Assembly (NCBI GenBank): GCA_019914945.1 | Contig: CM034105.1 | Coordinates: 1,798,001-1,862,000 of the forward strand | From: Typha latifolia | Taxonomy: Eukaryota; Streptophyta; Magnoliopsida; Poales; Typhaceae | Direction: 5' to 3' | Length of the DNA: 64,000 bases | In this document: piece after piece, positions 12,647-25,072 of the stretch | Layout of the letters: the number at the start of each line of letters is the position of its first letter | How positions within the stretch are numbered: the first letter of the stretch is position 1 | Translations under genes and position numbers: made by a program | Notes under the pieces: model-generated | The model's database searches: none | Told to the model about the DNA's origin: nothing | The model's input: the letters and a program-made list of their open reading frames with translations, nothing else

Positions 12647-15600
12647 TCATCTAGCAGAAGCACCTGAACAAATTTCTTTCTTGTGGAGCTCCAACATCTT
12701 TACTTCTGGATTACAAAGCCCTGGATAGAAGATTTAAATAGAGTGAGAATAAACAAATAATTTGAAACAGCTCCTTTAAATGATTGAACTACTTGAAGAA
12801 AATTGATAGTATCTCAGAAATGTACTTGTGAGGGCTAACCCGTGGACATCATTTTTTTTTTCATCTAAGTCCCTCAAAGCTGAAATCCACAATCTTAAAC
12901 TGTTGTATCACATGCTCTTCAAAGATTACAGCTTCTGCTCCATAGACTTTCAGTATATGTCCATGAATTTGAAATAATAAATGATTTCATATTCTTGCAA
13001 CACATCCTACTGTCGGTTGAATAGGTATTTCAATAATGTTCTAGTGATCCAACAAATACAAAATTAAAAAGGGGTCCATATTTTACAGGTATAAATACAA
13101 TCCAAAAGGAATAGTTTCATATAAATCAAGATCACAACAGAACTGAGAATAACAATTGGGAGACAAACCTGAGCATTTGGGTATATCCCAGACTGCAATT
13201 GATGATGCCGTGCATTCAGGTGCGCAAAGCGCATGATTGTTCTCATGATTGACATTCATTGCAAGCATCCAAGCTCCTATTGTAACATCCTCATTGCTGA
13301 ACATACGGAAACTGCAAGCACAAAGATATATATCACATAATCAAATACTAAAATCATGAGATAGAGAGTAGAGACCAAGCTGATATCTGTCAATTATCCT
13401 AGCATAATACTGCATGCATTAACTTTCTTGGTCCTTCCTTTACAGGCAAAGCAACCTACAAGCAATTTATGCATATGCCCCGGAACACAAGACTAATCAG
13501 GAAGATAAATTGAGTTACTTGCCTGTTGTTTCTCAATGCAACCAAGCTTGCAACGACATCTGCTGACAGTGCATATATAGGGCCATATGCGTGAAGAAAG
13601 TATTCCTTCCCTAGTAAATATGATAAGGGCTCATACCTGCATATTGCAAAGATGAAAACAGGCGACCAACTAAACTCTAAATCTGCTGATTAGCATATTA
13701 CTGGAACAAAGATATGACATAATCAATGCAAATCAGACCCATCATACAGCTACCAGAATAGTTATAATAGTACTTAAGAGTGTCAAAGACACAACAAACT
13801 GGAAAGCATTAGCCTTTATGAAGAGTGTCTTTTTCAGAAGAACTGCACCCTTGCACACCCCATCCAGGCTAAGAAAGAAAGAAATAATTTTACAGCATAA
13901 TATATAGAATATTGTTACACCACCTATTAGAAGGATTGCTTATTTGGATAAGTACTAAACATTATATTTTAGAGGTCTACTAATTCGTGAAATCATAAGT
14001 AGAATATTATGACAACAAATCATGTGCATGACTGTATGATAATAATTAATTGCACCCACCAGGCCTAAGCATAACCATTGTAAAATCCTAGTCCAAGCTA
14101 TCTATTGGTGTTATGCAAGTCACGACCTCTACCAAAGGAAAAGTAAAATCTTCTCCTCCCCCTAAATCATTTTTCCTATCAAAGCCTTTTCAAATCTGTA
14201 ACTAATATCACTCATCTAAGTACTAGTTTTCACTTGGAATTTCTTTGTTGTCAATGCGCAGAGAAATTTAAGGTCACGGTTTTATAATTGTTTCATGTAA
14301 CATTTATCCACTAGAAGTGTTAATTCTGGCATCAATTGTATGCATTTACCTATATTTTACAATTTACACCGCACAACTTGAAGCACCATGTTATTTATGC
14401 AACATGACAGACTTCTGATTAAAAAAATGGATAATTTCATTTTCACCTCTAAACTATTACCATTTTTAAGAATGACTCCCTGAACTTTTTTTTAGTATAT
14501 AATAACCTCTTGAACTATCAGAAATATTTTATTTAATACCTTCCATTAGGAGGTCATTATATATCAAAAAATAGTTCAGAGGATTACTATGTACAAAAAA
14601 AAATTATAGAGCCATTATAAAAAATAATAATAGTTCATGGGGTAAAAATAAAATTATCCCTTAAAAAAATAAGCATCCTTATCTTGGTTTCTCCAAGTCT
14701 AAGAATTATCAAGCTCAAGTGAGCTAAGCTCATCTCAGTTCCAAAATCTTAAGATGATAAATTTGAGATCAGGAGCTATTATCATTCTTAAATTGCAACT
14801 TTCTGTTCTGTAATGCATACTTATCTGGTTACAGGTTTTGTTCTTTCTTAAATCGCATCAAGAATGAAGGTATCAGTCACTTTATTAAACATGGAAAAGA
14901 AGAATACTAACCACTTAAGTTTTGGGTCAGTAAATACTGGACCCTTCTTCATGCATCCAATGTAGGTCTGTGGGTGGGAGCGCTCTTCAGCCAAGAGTAA
15001 TGACAACCGGTCTGAGAAAACATTGTCGGAAAATCCAATGTCAGCACACGAAGATTCTTAAAAATCAAGGATCTTAGGCTAAGCTCCTATAGATATGTTA
15101 CCTGGTCTCAAATAAATGTCATCATCAGCTTTAACGTAGAACTCTGAATCAAACAAAGCATATGCTGCTTTAAAGAAAGCTAACCTACAACAAGAGATTA
15201 GAAGAGCATCCACACAAATCATCACCAAATGAAGCATAGTCATCGTCTTACGTCTTATATGGGAGCTTGCTGTATTCTTCCTCGATATCTAGAAGCATAA
15301 AGTCATCGTATTCTTCTACCTCGCTTCTCAAAGCCGCCATCTTGGATTTATCATTGGTCTTCCCAATTACAAATCTAAAAGCCAATCCAGTCGCCTCTTC
15401 CAACCTGCAAATTCGATCACCCCGATACGAAATTTACAAAGATTTGATACCAAAATCGAAATTTTTTCGTTCCTTTCACTTCCGCACACCTCAGGAGCGT
15501 AGATCTTACTAACCGAGCAAGCCCTTGGCGATCGGAAGGCAACCAAGTCTCCCTAAGAGATCTTCGCCTCCCTGTGGATCCGAAACCCGTTTGGATCCCA

Positions 15601-15914
15601 ACGAAGGCCATCGCCCTATGCCGACCCCTTGATCCGCCGCCGATCAAGCCGGGATGCTCGGCGGTTGCTACATCGCCGGCGCCGCCGCCGGCGCGATCCC
15701 AGGCAACGGTGACGGAGATGGGATCGGAATTGGGGCAGCGGCGAGGGGAGATGAATGGCCTCGAGATGGATATGGAGCCGAAGAGGAATCCGGAGAGGCC
15801 GAAAAGGAAGCAGGCGATAGAGAAGGAGGGCGATGCAGAGAGGCGACGGAAACGAGAGAGTAAGGAGGAGGAGGAGATGGGGCGAGAGTGGAAGAGCTTG
15901 GGGGATGTAGGCAT
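12647..15914 (-). CDS. Probable beta-1,3-galactosyltransferase (GT31, B3GALT12-14 type)
   Basis: Seven exons on the minus strand: 15514-15914, 15252-15404, 15102-15184, 14912-15011, 13523-13636, 13169-13311 and 12647-12720. All phases agree and give 355 residues, close to the 343-371 of Arabidopsis relatives. It is a type II Golgi enzyme with a short basic cytosolic tail and one membrane anchor (about 31-50, [16 protein letters not shown]). The luminal GT31 domain has [27 protein letters not shown], the DxD metal/UDP-sugar motif in [21 protein letters not shown], and [11 protein letters not shown]. The conserved C-terminal block ends [13 protein letters not shown]. It is expected to transfer galactose from UDP-Gal onto glycans, probably arabinogalactan or N-glycan chains; the acceptor is not deducible. 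The fifth intron uses a GC donor (AG|GCAAGT). The fourth intron (13637-14911) hosts a MITE. Confidence 0.93.
14429..14660. mobile_element. 232-bp MITE, probably Mutator-like, in a galactosyltransferase intron
   Basis: The ends are inverted repeats: left GGATAATTTCATTTTCACC, and right, read on the minus strand, GGGATAATTTTATTTTTACC. The similarity continues to an AACTA about 30 bp in. The element is flanked by a perfect 10-bp direct repeat, TTAAAAAAAT, at 14419-14428 and 14661-14670. A 9-10 bp duplication fits Mutator-type transposition. It carries no coding sequence, so it is non-autonomous. The A-rich duplication is low in complexity, which leaves some doubt on its exact length. Confidence 0.8.
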
Positions 15915-15989
15915 GGTGATGGAGTAATTTCTAGGGTTTAGATGTTAGGATTGGACGATTGTGGAGGAGGAAGAGGAAGAGGTAATTGT

Positions 15990-18900
15990 CACCATATTGG
16001 TTCACCACTGCCATGTAACACAGTCCTTTAACGGTAAATGGTGTGAAACTATTATGAAACGATACTTATATCCTCGTAAAACATTGAAAAAATAAATAAA
16101 CTGTGGGAAATAATAGTAAAGAGTTCTAAGTTATAAAATTGACGAAATAATTGTCACATTTTTTGTGGTTTCAAGGAATATAAGTTAATTTTGTTTGGGT
16201 GAGTTGCAAAAACAAAAAATATACTCTAATTTAAATTTTAAACGACATGCCCGATTTATATTTTCTTTGCATATCAAGTCTGAAGACATCAAATTCATTG
16301 AGCAGGTCTTCTTTTATTTCTGATTTTTTTTTCTATAAATTTATATTATATTCTATATTTTTGTTTTTGGAAATTTTGAAGCGTAATAAATATTTGCTCT
16401 CAAACATATTTAGGTAATAGTTGTAAAATAATTATGTATGTTTGGTAAATTATAACAATAATTGTGAAAAAAAAAAAAATCACATTCAATAACTAGGAAG
16501 TAGAAGAGTAATAATTTCTAATTATGTTTAATAACTAAGAACCATGGATAAACTATAAAGAATAATAATTGTAAATTACAAAGAGTGATAATTGTAAATT
16601 ATGTTTGATAAATACAAAGTACAACATTAATAACTACCAACTACAAGAGTAATAACTATAAATAATAATAATAATAATAATAATAGCTTCAAATGTATCA
16701 TGTAATTACTACATATTTTTTATAAGAGAAAAAGGAGGAAAGAAAATTTAAGTAATATAGAATACTTGTATGTCCAATTGGTTGTTTTCTTTGGTTGGTG
16801 AGAAAATAGAGGTGATCAACAGACTTGGCTTGAAACCACTCCAAATTAATCAGACTAAGCCTCACCAAATCGTGGTTTAGCTTGACCTAGTCTAAGATCG
16901 AAAATGGTAATGCGTGATACGGCCCGCGAAAGCTTGATCCATTATGCCCATCGACAATATGTCTTGTTATGCTTGATCCATTATGCCCAAATCGTGGTTT
17001 AGCTTGACCTACTTGCTTGCTTTCTATGGTTAGTTAGCCCAATATTAAAAGTTTGGTTTACTAGGAACTAATATATAGGTATTTTCCAATAAAAATATAA
17101 TAAAAATATTTAATAAGCTTGAGCTTGTAGGCGTTAATGAGTCGGAATATTTTACCCGGACGAGTAATTGGTAGGTAGACTATGTAAGATCACCTTTAGA
17201 AATTAGATATAAAAATAATTTTATAATAATATAAAATATCAATATCTCCAATCATATCATATGTAAAATATACTTAAAATATACTTTTCTAAATTATTTC
17301 ATTACAATAAAGAACGGTAGGAGCCTCAAAAAACTACAGTAAAATTCCCCCCCTTTTTGATACAAAAAGCCAGCAGACTTAGCCTTGCAAATTAAACAAA
17401 ATAATAGGCCAGTTCAAAAACGAAGATGAAGTGTGGTCTTTTTGTGCAAATCATCAATTTTGTTTGTTTCTAATAAAAAAAATTTAAAAAGAAAATTAAC
17501 ATCTAAATGTAGCTCTAACCAAGAGAGTCCGAGTCAGATGGGTCAAAAGTCCAAACCCGATCCAATATCCTCAATCTGGGCCGCTATCGGGCTTCGTGCC
17601 CACTTTAGCAGAAGACCTCTTAAACCGTCAACAAAAATATCCAGCCCAAGAAGACAATATTTATTTATTTATTTATTTATATTTACAGCTACGAAATACA
17701 ACACCCCATGTGAAGCACGTGCTCAGGTAGCCAGCTCACGTATCATCTCCTCTCCTCTCATTGCGACCCATGCACATGGACGAGTTCTTCCCTTAATAAC
17801 CCTCTCCACCTCACCCATACTTGGACACTTAATAGAGAAGGATTAAATTTTTTTTTAATAATATTAATTAACTTCTGCAGAGAAATGGAACAACTATTCT
17901 GGTATCTCATTATTTCGAACACCTGGAATAGCTAATGTGTCTGTCTTAGGGTCCACTTAGCCTCCAGCTAATCCAACAAAGCTCTCTATTCACAGTACAA
18001 GCCATTCCAGCTAAGACAATTATTCCAGATAGCGCGAAATTATGTGCATTTTGCCACCTCCACTTTTAGTCCTTTTCCAAAAAGGTCCCCCAACAATGAC
18101 CTCTTAATGCAACGAGGGAATTGTTTAACGAGCAATGATGCTGGGCACTCACAAAATGATCTTCTAAGAACAACTTGCTAATGTCAGAAGTGCCCAGAAA
18201 TCGAGCAAGGATGATGCAAGATGATGCAACTCACCTACTGTAGCATCGTATCGTGCTTCTTAATTTTCTAGAATGGGGAATATATATAATATATATTTTT
18301 TCAAGAATAAGTTAGATGTTAGGTATGAGCACAGTGTTAAAATATCTAAATACTACATTCAACTTTATAGAGAGTCTTTGATTAAAACTGGCCTCCTTAA
18401 AGTAGTGTTATTTAATATATATCAGTCTTACTGATCAAATTTATTAATCAAAGTGAACCTATTTTAGTTAGTTTATCTGAAATAGATTAACATTAATTCA
18501 ATACTTTCATGAAATAAACAGTGAAATGGAGACTCATTTTGATAAATAAAAAAAAAGTCCAAGCTAGATTGATAGTGGATTAGATTAATACAAGCTGATC
18601 CGTTTGTTTAATCCTTTCTCCTTAGTGTGCACTATTTTGGGGGAAAAAAAGGAAGAGATATCAGGAGGTATATTCCACTTTAACGTATGCAATTTGGGGT
18701 TAATTTTGTCACTGGAGATATAAATGTATATATATAATATACTTGCTTTATGGTTGCATTATGATCGTAATGAGCAATAAATACTTTCTATTAAGAAATC
18801 CTAAACACGAGGGTAGAATGGTCCATGGACTTATGGAATCTCTTTGTATAAACTAAAAGCTAATCACATCTCATGTGATAGATGGGAATTGGAAAGGTTA

Positions 18901-20500
18901 GGACAATGATGATCCTCTTTGTTATCTCTAAGTCTAGTGTTAAGTGCTCTGAGATTAATAAATGATTTCCAGTAGAAGCGGATCGCCTGCAGCCATGGCA
19001 GCAGGACGTAACGTAACAGGGTATACAGTAGATATATTATTTTTATAAGATATATAATAAAATTGATACGAATTTTCGAAGCTAATATTTGATTGATGGA
19101 CCTTTTAATCCGGTTTCGGTTTGGTTCTCCGTGTGGCTTGGGATCGGGTACAGTGCGGTGAGATGACCGCGCGTGATAGTGTGTATATGTATATATATAG
19201 GAATGGGATGGGATCGAGAGCACAAAGGGGGCGCCGTCATGTACTTGGCTGCTTAGCTGGAGCCCTTTGGGTTCCCTGAATGGGCCAGCTGGCACGGCAC
19301 AACACCCCACATGGCCAACTGCCCTTGTCGCGAGGGACATTCCATTGACCAAAATGCCCTTCACTTCTCCCATTAATGCCTATGCGGATTTATTAAAAAA
19401 AAAATATCCTTAATTACTTATTTAGTTGGAGAGCAAAGTAAAGGTTTTATACTTAAGTTATACATAATTTTAGATTTTGTATACTCTAGTATTATATTAA
19501 CTCATAAATAATCATTAAAACAATTTTAATGCAATGTGCATAGATTATATTATGCTTTCATTATTGACAATAAAAATGTAAACTTGTAGAATAAATAGAC
19601 TTGGATTTCACCCTCCATATTAATGTTATATATATTAAAGTTGTGAAGGTAATTGTGATTGATTTTATATCAAATTGTTGGTAGTTCTAACTTAACATTT
19701 AGGATGCACTGTTGTTGCCCTTGGCTTATTGGACCACATGAAAATGTTTAGTTCCACATAGAAATAACAAGAAACAAAAAGCTTGGCATTCAATAGAGGA
19801 TGATGTACAAACTCCGAAGTCTTTTAGGCTAATTTACATCCAAAATGAAGTTATAATTCAGTTGTGATTTTGTCTCAAAGAGTGTTCCTCTAATGCACTA
19901 TTAACTACTAGATGGTCCCCAAGAAAGGAATAAGCAGCAAGCCATTAGCCATGGCATGATTAAACCTTTAACAGTAGTCTTCCTTGACTACCTCACGAAA
20001 GGGACATTTAGGTGGATGGGTTGCAATAAGCCAAACTATGTATATTTCTTAGGCTTGGCAATGCAAAATAGGAATGGAAATCTTTTTTCTTTATTAGTAT
20101 TTCTTGATAATTAAGCAGGCTATTTTGGTCTTTCCATGGGAGCCAAATCTTGGAGTTTCTTTTGGCTTGCGTTGCGTGAGATGCGAAATTTTCCCAAAAC
20201 ACGCTATCTCCGTACGAGTTTTGGATGGAATTACATTTACGCGAAACCTAAATTGATTTGCCCCGTATATTATTATTATTTTGTATCAGTGTCTACGAAT
20301 GAACTGACATAATAAACACATAGTATAGGGTGTCAAGTTGAAAAAAATAAATAAATCCCTTGAATACATTAGTTTATATTAGAATACAAGGTGCCCGATT
20401 CGTATCCGTGCTCTTACGAGTCAAAGCTAATTATTGTGTGTATGATTGAATCGATCAATAATAGATATATCTTTATAATTTCGCAAACCTGCTCACCCAC
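15990..20500. other. Long AT-rich intergenic region with degenerate repeats
   Basis: No gene is supported. An ATA run lies at about 16661-16684. Two direct repeats are interleaved: AAATCGTGGTTTAGCTTGAC at about 16867 and 16988, and GCTTGATCCATTATGCCCA at about 16932 and 16971. A small inverted-repeat element is possible at 17908-18041 (ATTTCGAACACCTGGAATA against ATTTCGCGCTATCTGGAATA on the other strand). A 169-codon minus-strand open frame (18864-19373) has no recognisable domain and ends in AT-rich text, so I do not call it. Confidence 0.55.
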
Positions 20501-20690
20501 ACACACACAAAAAAAGAAGAAGGAAAATTAGAAAAAAGTGAGATTATGCTTAAGATGACCGGAGGTGAGAGGACATTGACGTGCGCATGTTCTTCCTCCA
20601 CGACTCACTGGGAGCGAGAAGGGTTAATAGAAGAGAGAGAAACAAAGAGCACGGCGTTTTCCCGTGAAGCAGCAGCTCACATAGAAGAGA

Positions 20691-20691
<1 letters not shown>

Positions 20692-20776
<85 letters not shown>
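20692..20776. repeat. (AG)n microsatellite in the TTL leader
   Basis: About 85 bp of nearly pure AG repeat lies 370-450 bp upstream of the TTL start codon. A 25-nt A tract follows at 20816-20840, then a CT-rich stretch. GA/CT arrays are frequent in plant promoters and 5' UTRs and can bind GAGA-binding (BBR/BPC) factors. Such a role here is inference. The array is also a likely length polymorphism. Confidence 0.9.
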
Positions 20777-20778
<2 letters not shown>

Positions 20779-21145
20779 GAGAGCGAAGAGAGAGGACCCC
20801 ACAGAGAAGAAAAGCAAAAAAAAAAAAAAAAAAAAAAAAAGGCTCCTCCTTTAAGTTGGTTCTCTCCTCTCTCCCTCCTCCGCTCTCCTCTCCTCTCTTC
20901 TCCTCCTCCTACTCCAATATCCAAATCTGCCACATTCATACCTTGCTTCCTCCTCTCCTATCACGAGATACCCATCTTCCCTGATCCCTCTTTACTCTTC
21001 ATGTCTTCTTTCTCCTCCTACCCATCTCCAAAGTTGCCAGTTTGCGCGCGCCGGTCGCAGGTAGTCTAACAGCGTTTTACTATTGTTTGGAAGAGATCCG
21101 AGCTGAAACCGCGAGGTGTTCGACGAAGTGTCTCACCCAGGCGAC

Positions 21146-24100
21146 ATGAGCGACAGCACCCAGAAATTTATTCCCGGAGTTGGGTACCTATCCGACCGGT
21201 TCAATACTGCCCCTAGCTTTGAGACCGACAAGCCCGACTCGAAGGATTTCCTCAATCTAAGCTCCCCTGTCTCCCCTCTCATGACCCGACCCAGTTCCGC
21301 CACAGTAACCAACACCAACACCACCAGCAGCAGCTCTGGCTCCTCCGGTGTCGAGAAGCCGGAGGTTGGCATTGCCGGAAAGCGTAGCCTCTCTGGCGAG
21401 ATCTTTTTGGTACCCAATGATACCAGTCCTATCGCTACTGATTCCAAGAATTCAAAGCCCGGGCATCGCCGCACCGGCTCCAGCCCACTTATCTACTCCA
21501 GCGCGGGCATTGGCATCGGCAGTAGTGGTAGTAGTAGTACAGCCAGTTCTCCTGTGACCAACATTCTTCCGACCGGGAACATCTGCCCGTCGGGAAAGAT
21601 CACGAAGACGGGCATGATGTATCGGAGCTCCGCGAGGAGCGACGTTCTTGGCTCCGGGACGGGGAATTACGGCCATGGGAGCATAATAAAGGGCGGAAAT
21701 GGAGGGGCGAAGCCTGGGGGAGAGATGGTCATGGGGAATGTGGGGGAGTCGGCGGTGAGGAGAGCAATGGCGAGCATGGATCCAGAGGAGGTGAAGAGGG
21801 TGGGGAATGAACAGTACAAAAGGGGGCAGTTTGCAGAGGCTCTAAGGCTTTATGATAGGGCGATCGCCCTGTGCCCGGATAATGCTCCGTGCCGGAGTAA
21901 TCGGGCCGCGGCGCTTACAGGACTGGGGAGGTTGGGGGAGGCGGTTAAGGAGTGCCGGGAGGCTGTTCGCTTGGATCCAGCGTATGGGCGGGCGCACCAG
22001 AGGCTTGCATCCTTGCATATGAGGTAATTGTTAGTCTTATTCTATTAAACTTATTGAACCATGGGACATTGAGATTCTACCATTGTCGAAAGGATCATAT
22101 TATTCTTAGATTGTGATTGGATCTGAACTTTTTCTTTGTTGGGGAACTTTTGCTTTATTTGGTTTTACCTTTTGTTGTCTGCTGTGGTTCTTTGATTGAT
22201 CTTTAGTGATGATAGCAAGTTAATGCTTGTGGTTGAGAATTCTGTCTGATTAGTCCTTTTCACTGTCAGATAGGTGCGAGAAAAATTTGGAATAGATTCT
22301 CCATTTACCAGCATTTTATTTGTTGAAAAATGAAATATAGCACAAGTAGACCTCTTTTCTTTTACTCTGGTTTCCTATCCAGTCCTAATGGAACTAAAGT
22401 TCCTTTTTTGAGTGGCTGCTTTGTTCTTCTGTTGTTTCCATTATTGTACTTCATTGCATCCACTTCTTGTGGTGTCGTTGAACCTGTAGGTTTCGCTGAG
22501 CTACTTCCTGGTTTCAATCTCGTGAATCATCCAACTAGATTTCTAGAAAATTATCTTTTTAAGATCATTATGTAATAATCAAATCTACAGAAACTATCTG
22601 AAATCTTTCTTCCATGTAATTTGCTAGTTGGGGTATTCAAGTGCAGGTTAGGACAGGTTGAGCATGCTCGGAGGCATCTCTTTCTGGGTAGTTCGCAGCC
22701 AGACCTTGCAGAGTTGCAGAAGCTACAAGCAGTGGAGAAGCACTTGGACAGATGTGCAGATGCCCGCAATATTGGAGACTGGAAGAGTGCATTAAGGGAA
22801 AGTGATGCTGCTATTGCATCCGGTGCAGATTCATCTCCCTTGGTGAAAATCCTGACTCAAATTTATCTGTTCAATCAATGGTGTTAGCTACGTGTAATTA
22901 ATTGGGGGGAAAAAAATCAAATGGTTTGAATTCTCAATTTGCAGATAATTGCTTCAAGAGCAGAAGCTCTTCTCCGGCTCCATCAGCTTGATGATGTCGA
23001 TTTGGCTATATCAACTGCATCCAAACTTGATTGTTCATCTTGGTCCTGCTCCGCTACAAAGTTTTTTGGTTTTTTCTCCAATTCTTACCTCCACTTCGTT
23101 CGTGCTCAAGTTGAAATGGCATTGGGAAGGTGATTTAAGAACTTCAAGTTGTGGTTAGATATTTGTATTACTTCTTTATTTAGTGAGAACTCGTTGTAAT
23201 TCTGCAGATTTGACAATGCAGTTGCATCAGTTGCGTTAGATGTTGGTATTACTTCTTTAGTTAGTGAGAACTTGTTGTGGATATTCTGCAGATTTGACAA
23301 TGCAGTTGCATCAGTTGAGAAAGCTAGGCAAATTGATCCAAGAAATGCAGAAGTAACAGCAATCCTGAACAAGGTGGAAGCAGTAGTCAGAGCTCGATCC
23401 CTGGGGAATGAGCTCTTCACTTCTGGAAAATTTGCAGAAGCTTGCTTAGCTTATGGGGAAGGGCTTAAGCATGATTCCTTGAACCCTGTCCTGTATTGCA
23501 ATAGAGCAGCTTGCAGGTACAAGCTTGGACAGTGGGAGAAGTCTATTGAGGATTGTAATAATGCTCTCCGGATTCAACCCAACTACACTAAGGCACTTCT
23601 CAGACGTGCTGCCTCAAATGGCAAGGTGGACTATTTCCTTCACTAGTTTGTTCTTTCTACATTTCATGTAATGTATATGGACTTTGAGTTGTTTAGACAG
23701 CTTAATTGAATTTCTTATGATTAGATTGAAAGATGGGCTGAAGCCGTGAGAGATTACGAGGCTTTGGGAAAGGAGCTTCCAGGTGACACTGAGGTGGCTG
23801 AGGCTCTGTTCCATGCACAAGTGGCACTTAAGACATACCGTGGTGAGGAGGTCTCTAATCTGAAATTTGGAGGAGAAGTTGAAGAAATTACAGGCGTCGA
23901 ACAATTCGAAATGGCTATAAATTTGCCTGGTGAGTCTCAATTCATTGCTTTTCATAGTCATCTAGTACTTTATACTATGCACTTTGCTACGTCGTTCAAG
24001 TAATTCTTGCATCTTGGCCTTCAACAAATCATGCTCTACTTTTTCAAATTTAGGTACACTTAATTTTTGCTGTTACTTAAGTAATCATTACTTGACATGC

Positions 24101-24605
24101 ATCATTTCACACTTTAATAAAGCTTCGGCTGAAATACTGCAGACTTTATCACATTCTTTTTTTTTTCTGCAGCTATGAGAGATATATAGTTTCACGGTGT
24201 TTTGATCATTAATAACATCCATTTAACTTCACTTGTTGCAAATGATAATCTAAATGTCATGTCTTCAGGAGTTTCTGTTGTCCACTTCATGGCGCCAGTG
24301 AATCAGCATTGCAACCAAATCACCCCATTTGTGGATGCATTGTGTACCCGGTACCCATCTGTGAATTTTCTCAAGGTGCCAAAATCATTCTTTAACACCT
24401 GTATTCTCGTACCCTTTTGCTTCTCTTGATTTCATCCTATGGCTGCACCCAGGTAGATGTGAACGAGAGTCCTGCTGTTGCAAAGGCAGAGAATGTGAGG
24501 ACAATACCAACATTCAAAATCTACAAGAATGGCACAAGGGTGAAGGAGATGATCTGCCCTAGCCATCAGTCGTTGGAGTATTCTGTGAGACGCTATGTAT
24601 TCTAG
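21146..24605 (+). CDS. TTL: TTL protein: TPR repeats with C-terminal thioredoxin-like domain
   Basis: Seven exons: 21146-22023, 22647-22842, 22945-23129, 23292-23625, 23725-23929, 24269-24375 and 24453-24605. They give 685 residues, close to Arabidopsis TTL1 (699). The N-terminal 200 residues are Ser/Gly/Thr-rich and look disordered. A first TPR block starts near 214 ([27 protein letters not shown]). Later TPRs include [20 protein letters not shown] and [22 protein letters not shown]. The last ~100 residues are thioredoxin-like ([24 protein letters not shown]) but lack the CxxC redox pair, as is typical of TTLs. TTL proteins scaffold responses to osmotic stress and brassinosteroid and organise cellulose synthase traffic. 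The ATG at 21146 starts the conserved MSDS-type N-terminus. The acceptor of exon 4 is duplicated in frame (see separate feature). Confidence 0.93.
23155..23317 (+). repeat. Tandem duplication of an intron-exon junction in TTL
   Basis: Copy one (23155-23233) and copy two (23236-23317) both contain TTAGAT, ATTACTTCTTTA, GTGAGAAC, TTCTGCAG and the first coding bases TTTGACAATGCAGTTGCATC. Each therefore carries a complete 3' splice site, with acceptors before 23208 and 23292. They are exactly 84 nt apart with no stop between them. Use of the first would add 28 residues ([20 protein letters not shown], then NLLWIFCR). The second gives the conserved TTL protein. Confidence 0.9.
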
Positions 24606-25036
24606 TCGGGTGAAGCTAATGTTTCAATGATGCATCCTTGAAACCCCTCATCCACTTCAAGCACCAAACCAGTCCAGCCATTTAATAGTTTATCACTTTA
24701 TTGCAACAAGAAGAGCATGAAAAGAGTTCGATTTAAGTGCCATGAAACTAGTTTTCTCCTACATTTTCTTGTCTACCATTTGTCCTTAGTTCTATCCTTT
24801 CCCCTGCCTTACCCTCTCCATATTCTTATTTGGACACCCCCCCCCCCCGGTTCCTCTTAGCTATGGTTGCAATTTTCCTTCACCAACACACCATTTTCCT
24901 CTTAGCTGTGCTGTCAGAGAAGATAGAAAAAGAGATGGCCGGTGCAGATCTGTTTACATGTATATAAAACATATACCAAGCATTTCAAAAACATTGGGCC
25001 AGGTGGTCACTGCAAGCCATTGGAGAAGTGGATGTC

Positions 25037-25072
<36 letters not shown>

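Noticed and set aside
17433..17846. 137-codon plus-strand open frame
   Set aside because: Low-complexity ends, a (TTTA) run in the middle and no family resemblance. Probably chance.
18864..19373. 169-codon minus-strand open frame
   Set aside because: No recognisable domain. The C-terminal half is AT-driven (Ile/Tyr/Leu-rich), and there are no exon-like neighbours or conserved motifs.
20546..20854. Open frames across the (AG)n array upstream of TTL
   Set aside because: The Arg/Glu or Ser/Leu repeats come from the dinucleotide array. This is leader or promoter sequence.
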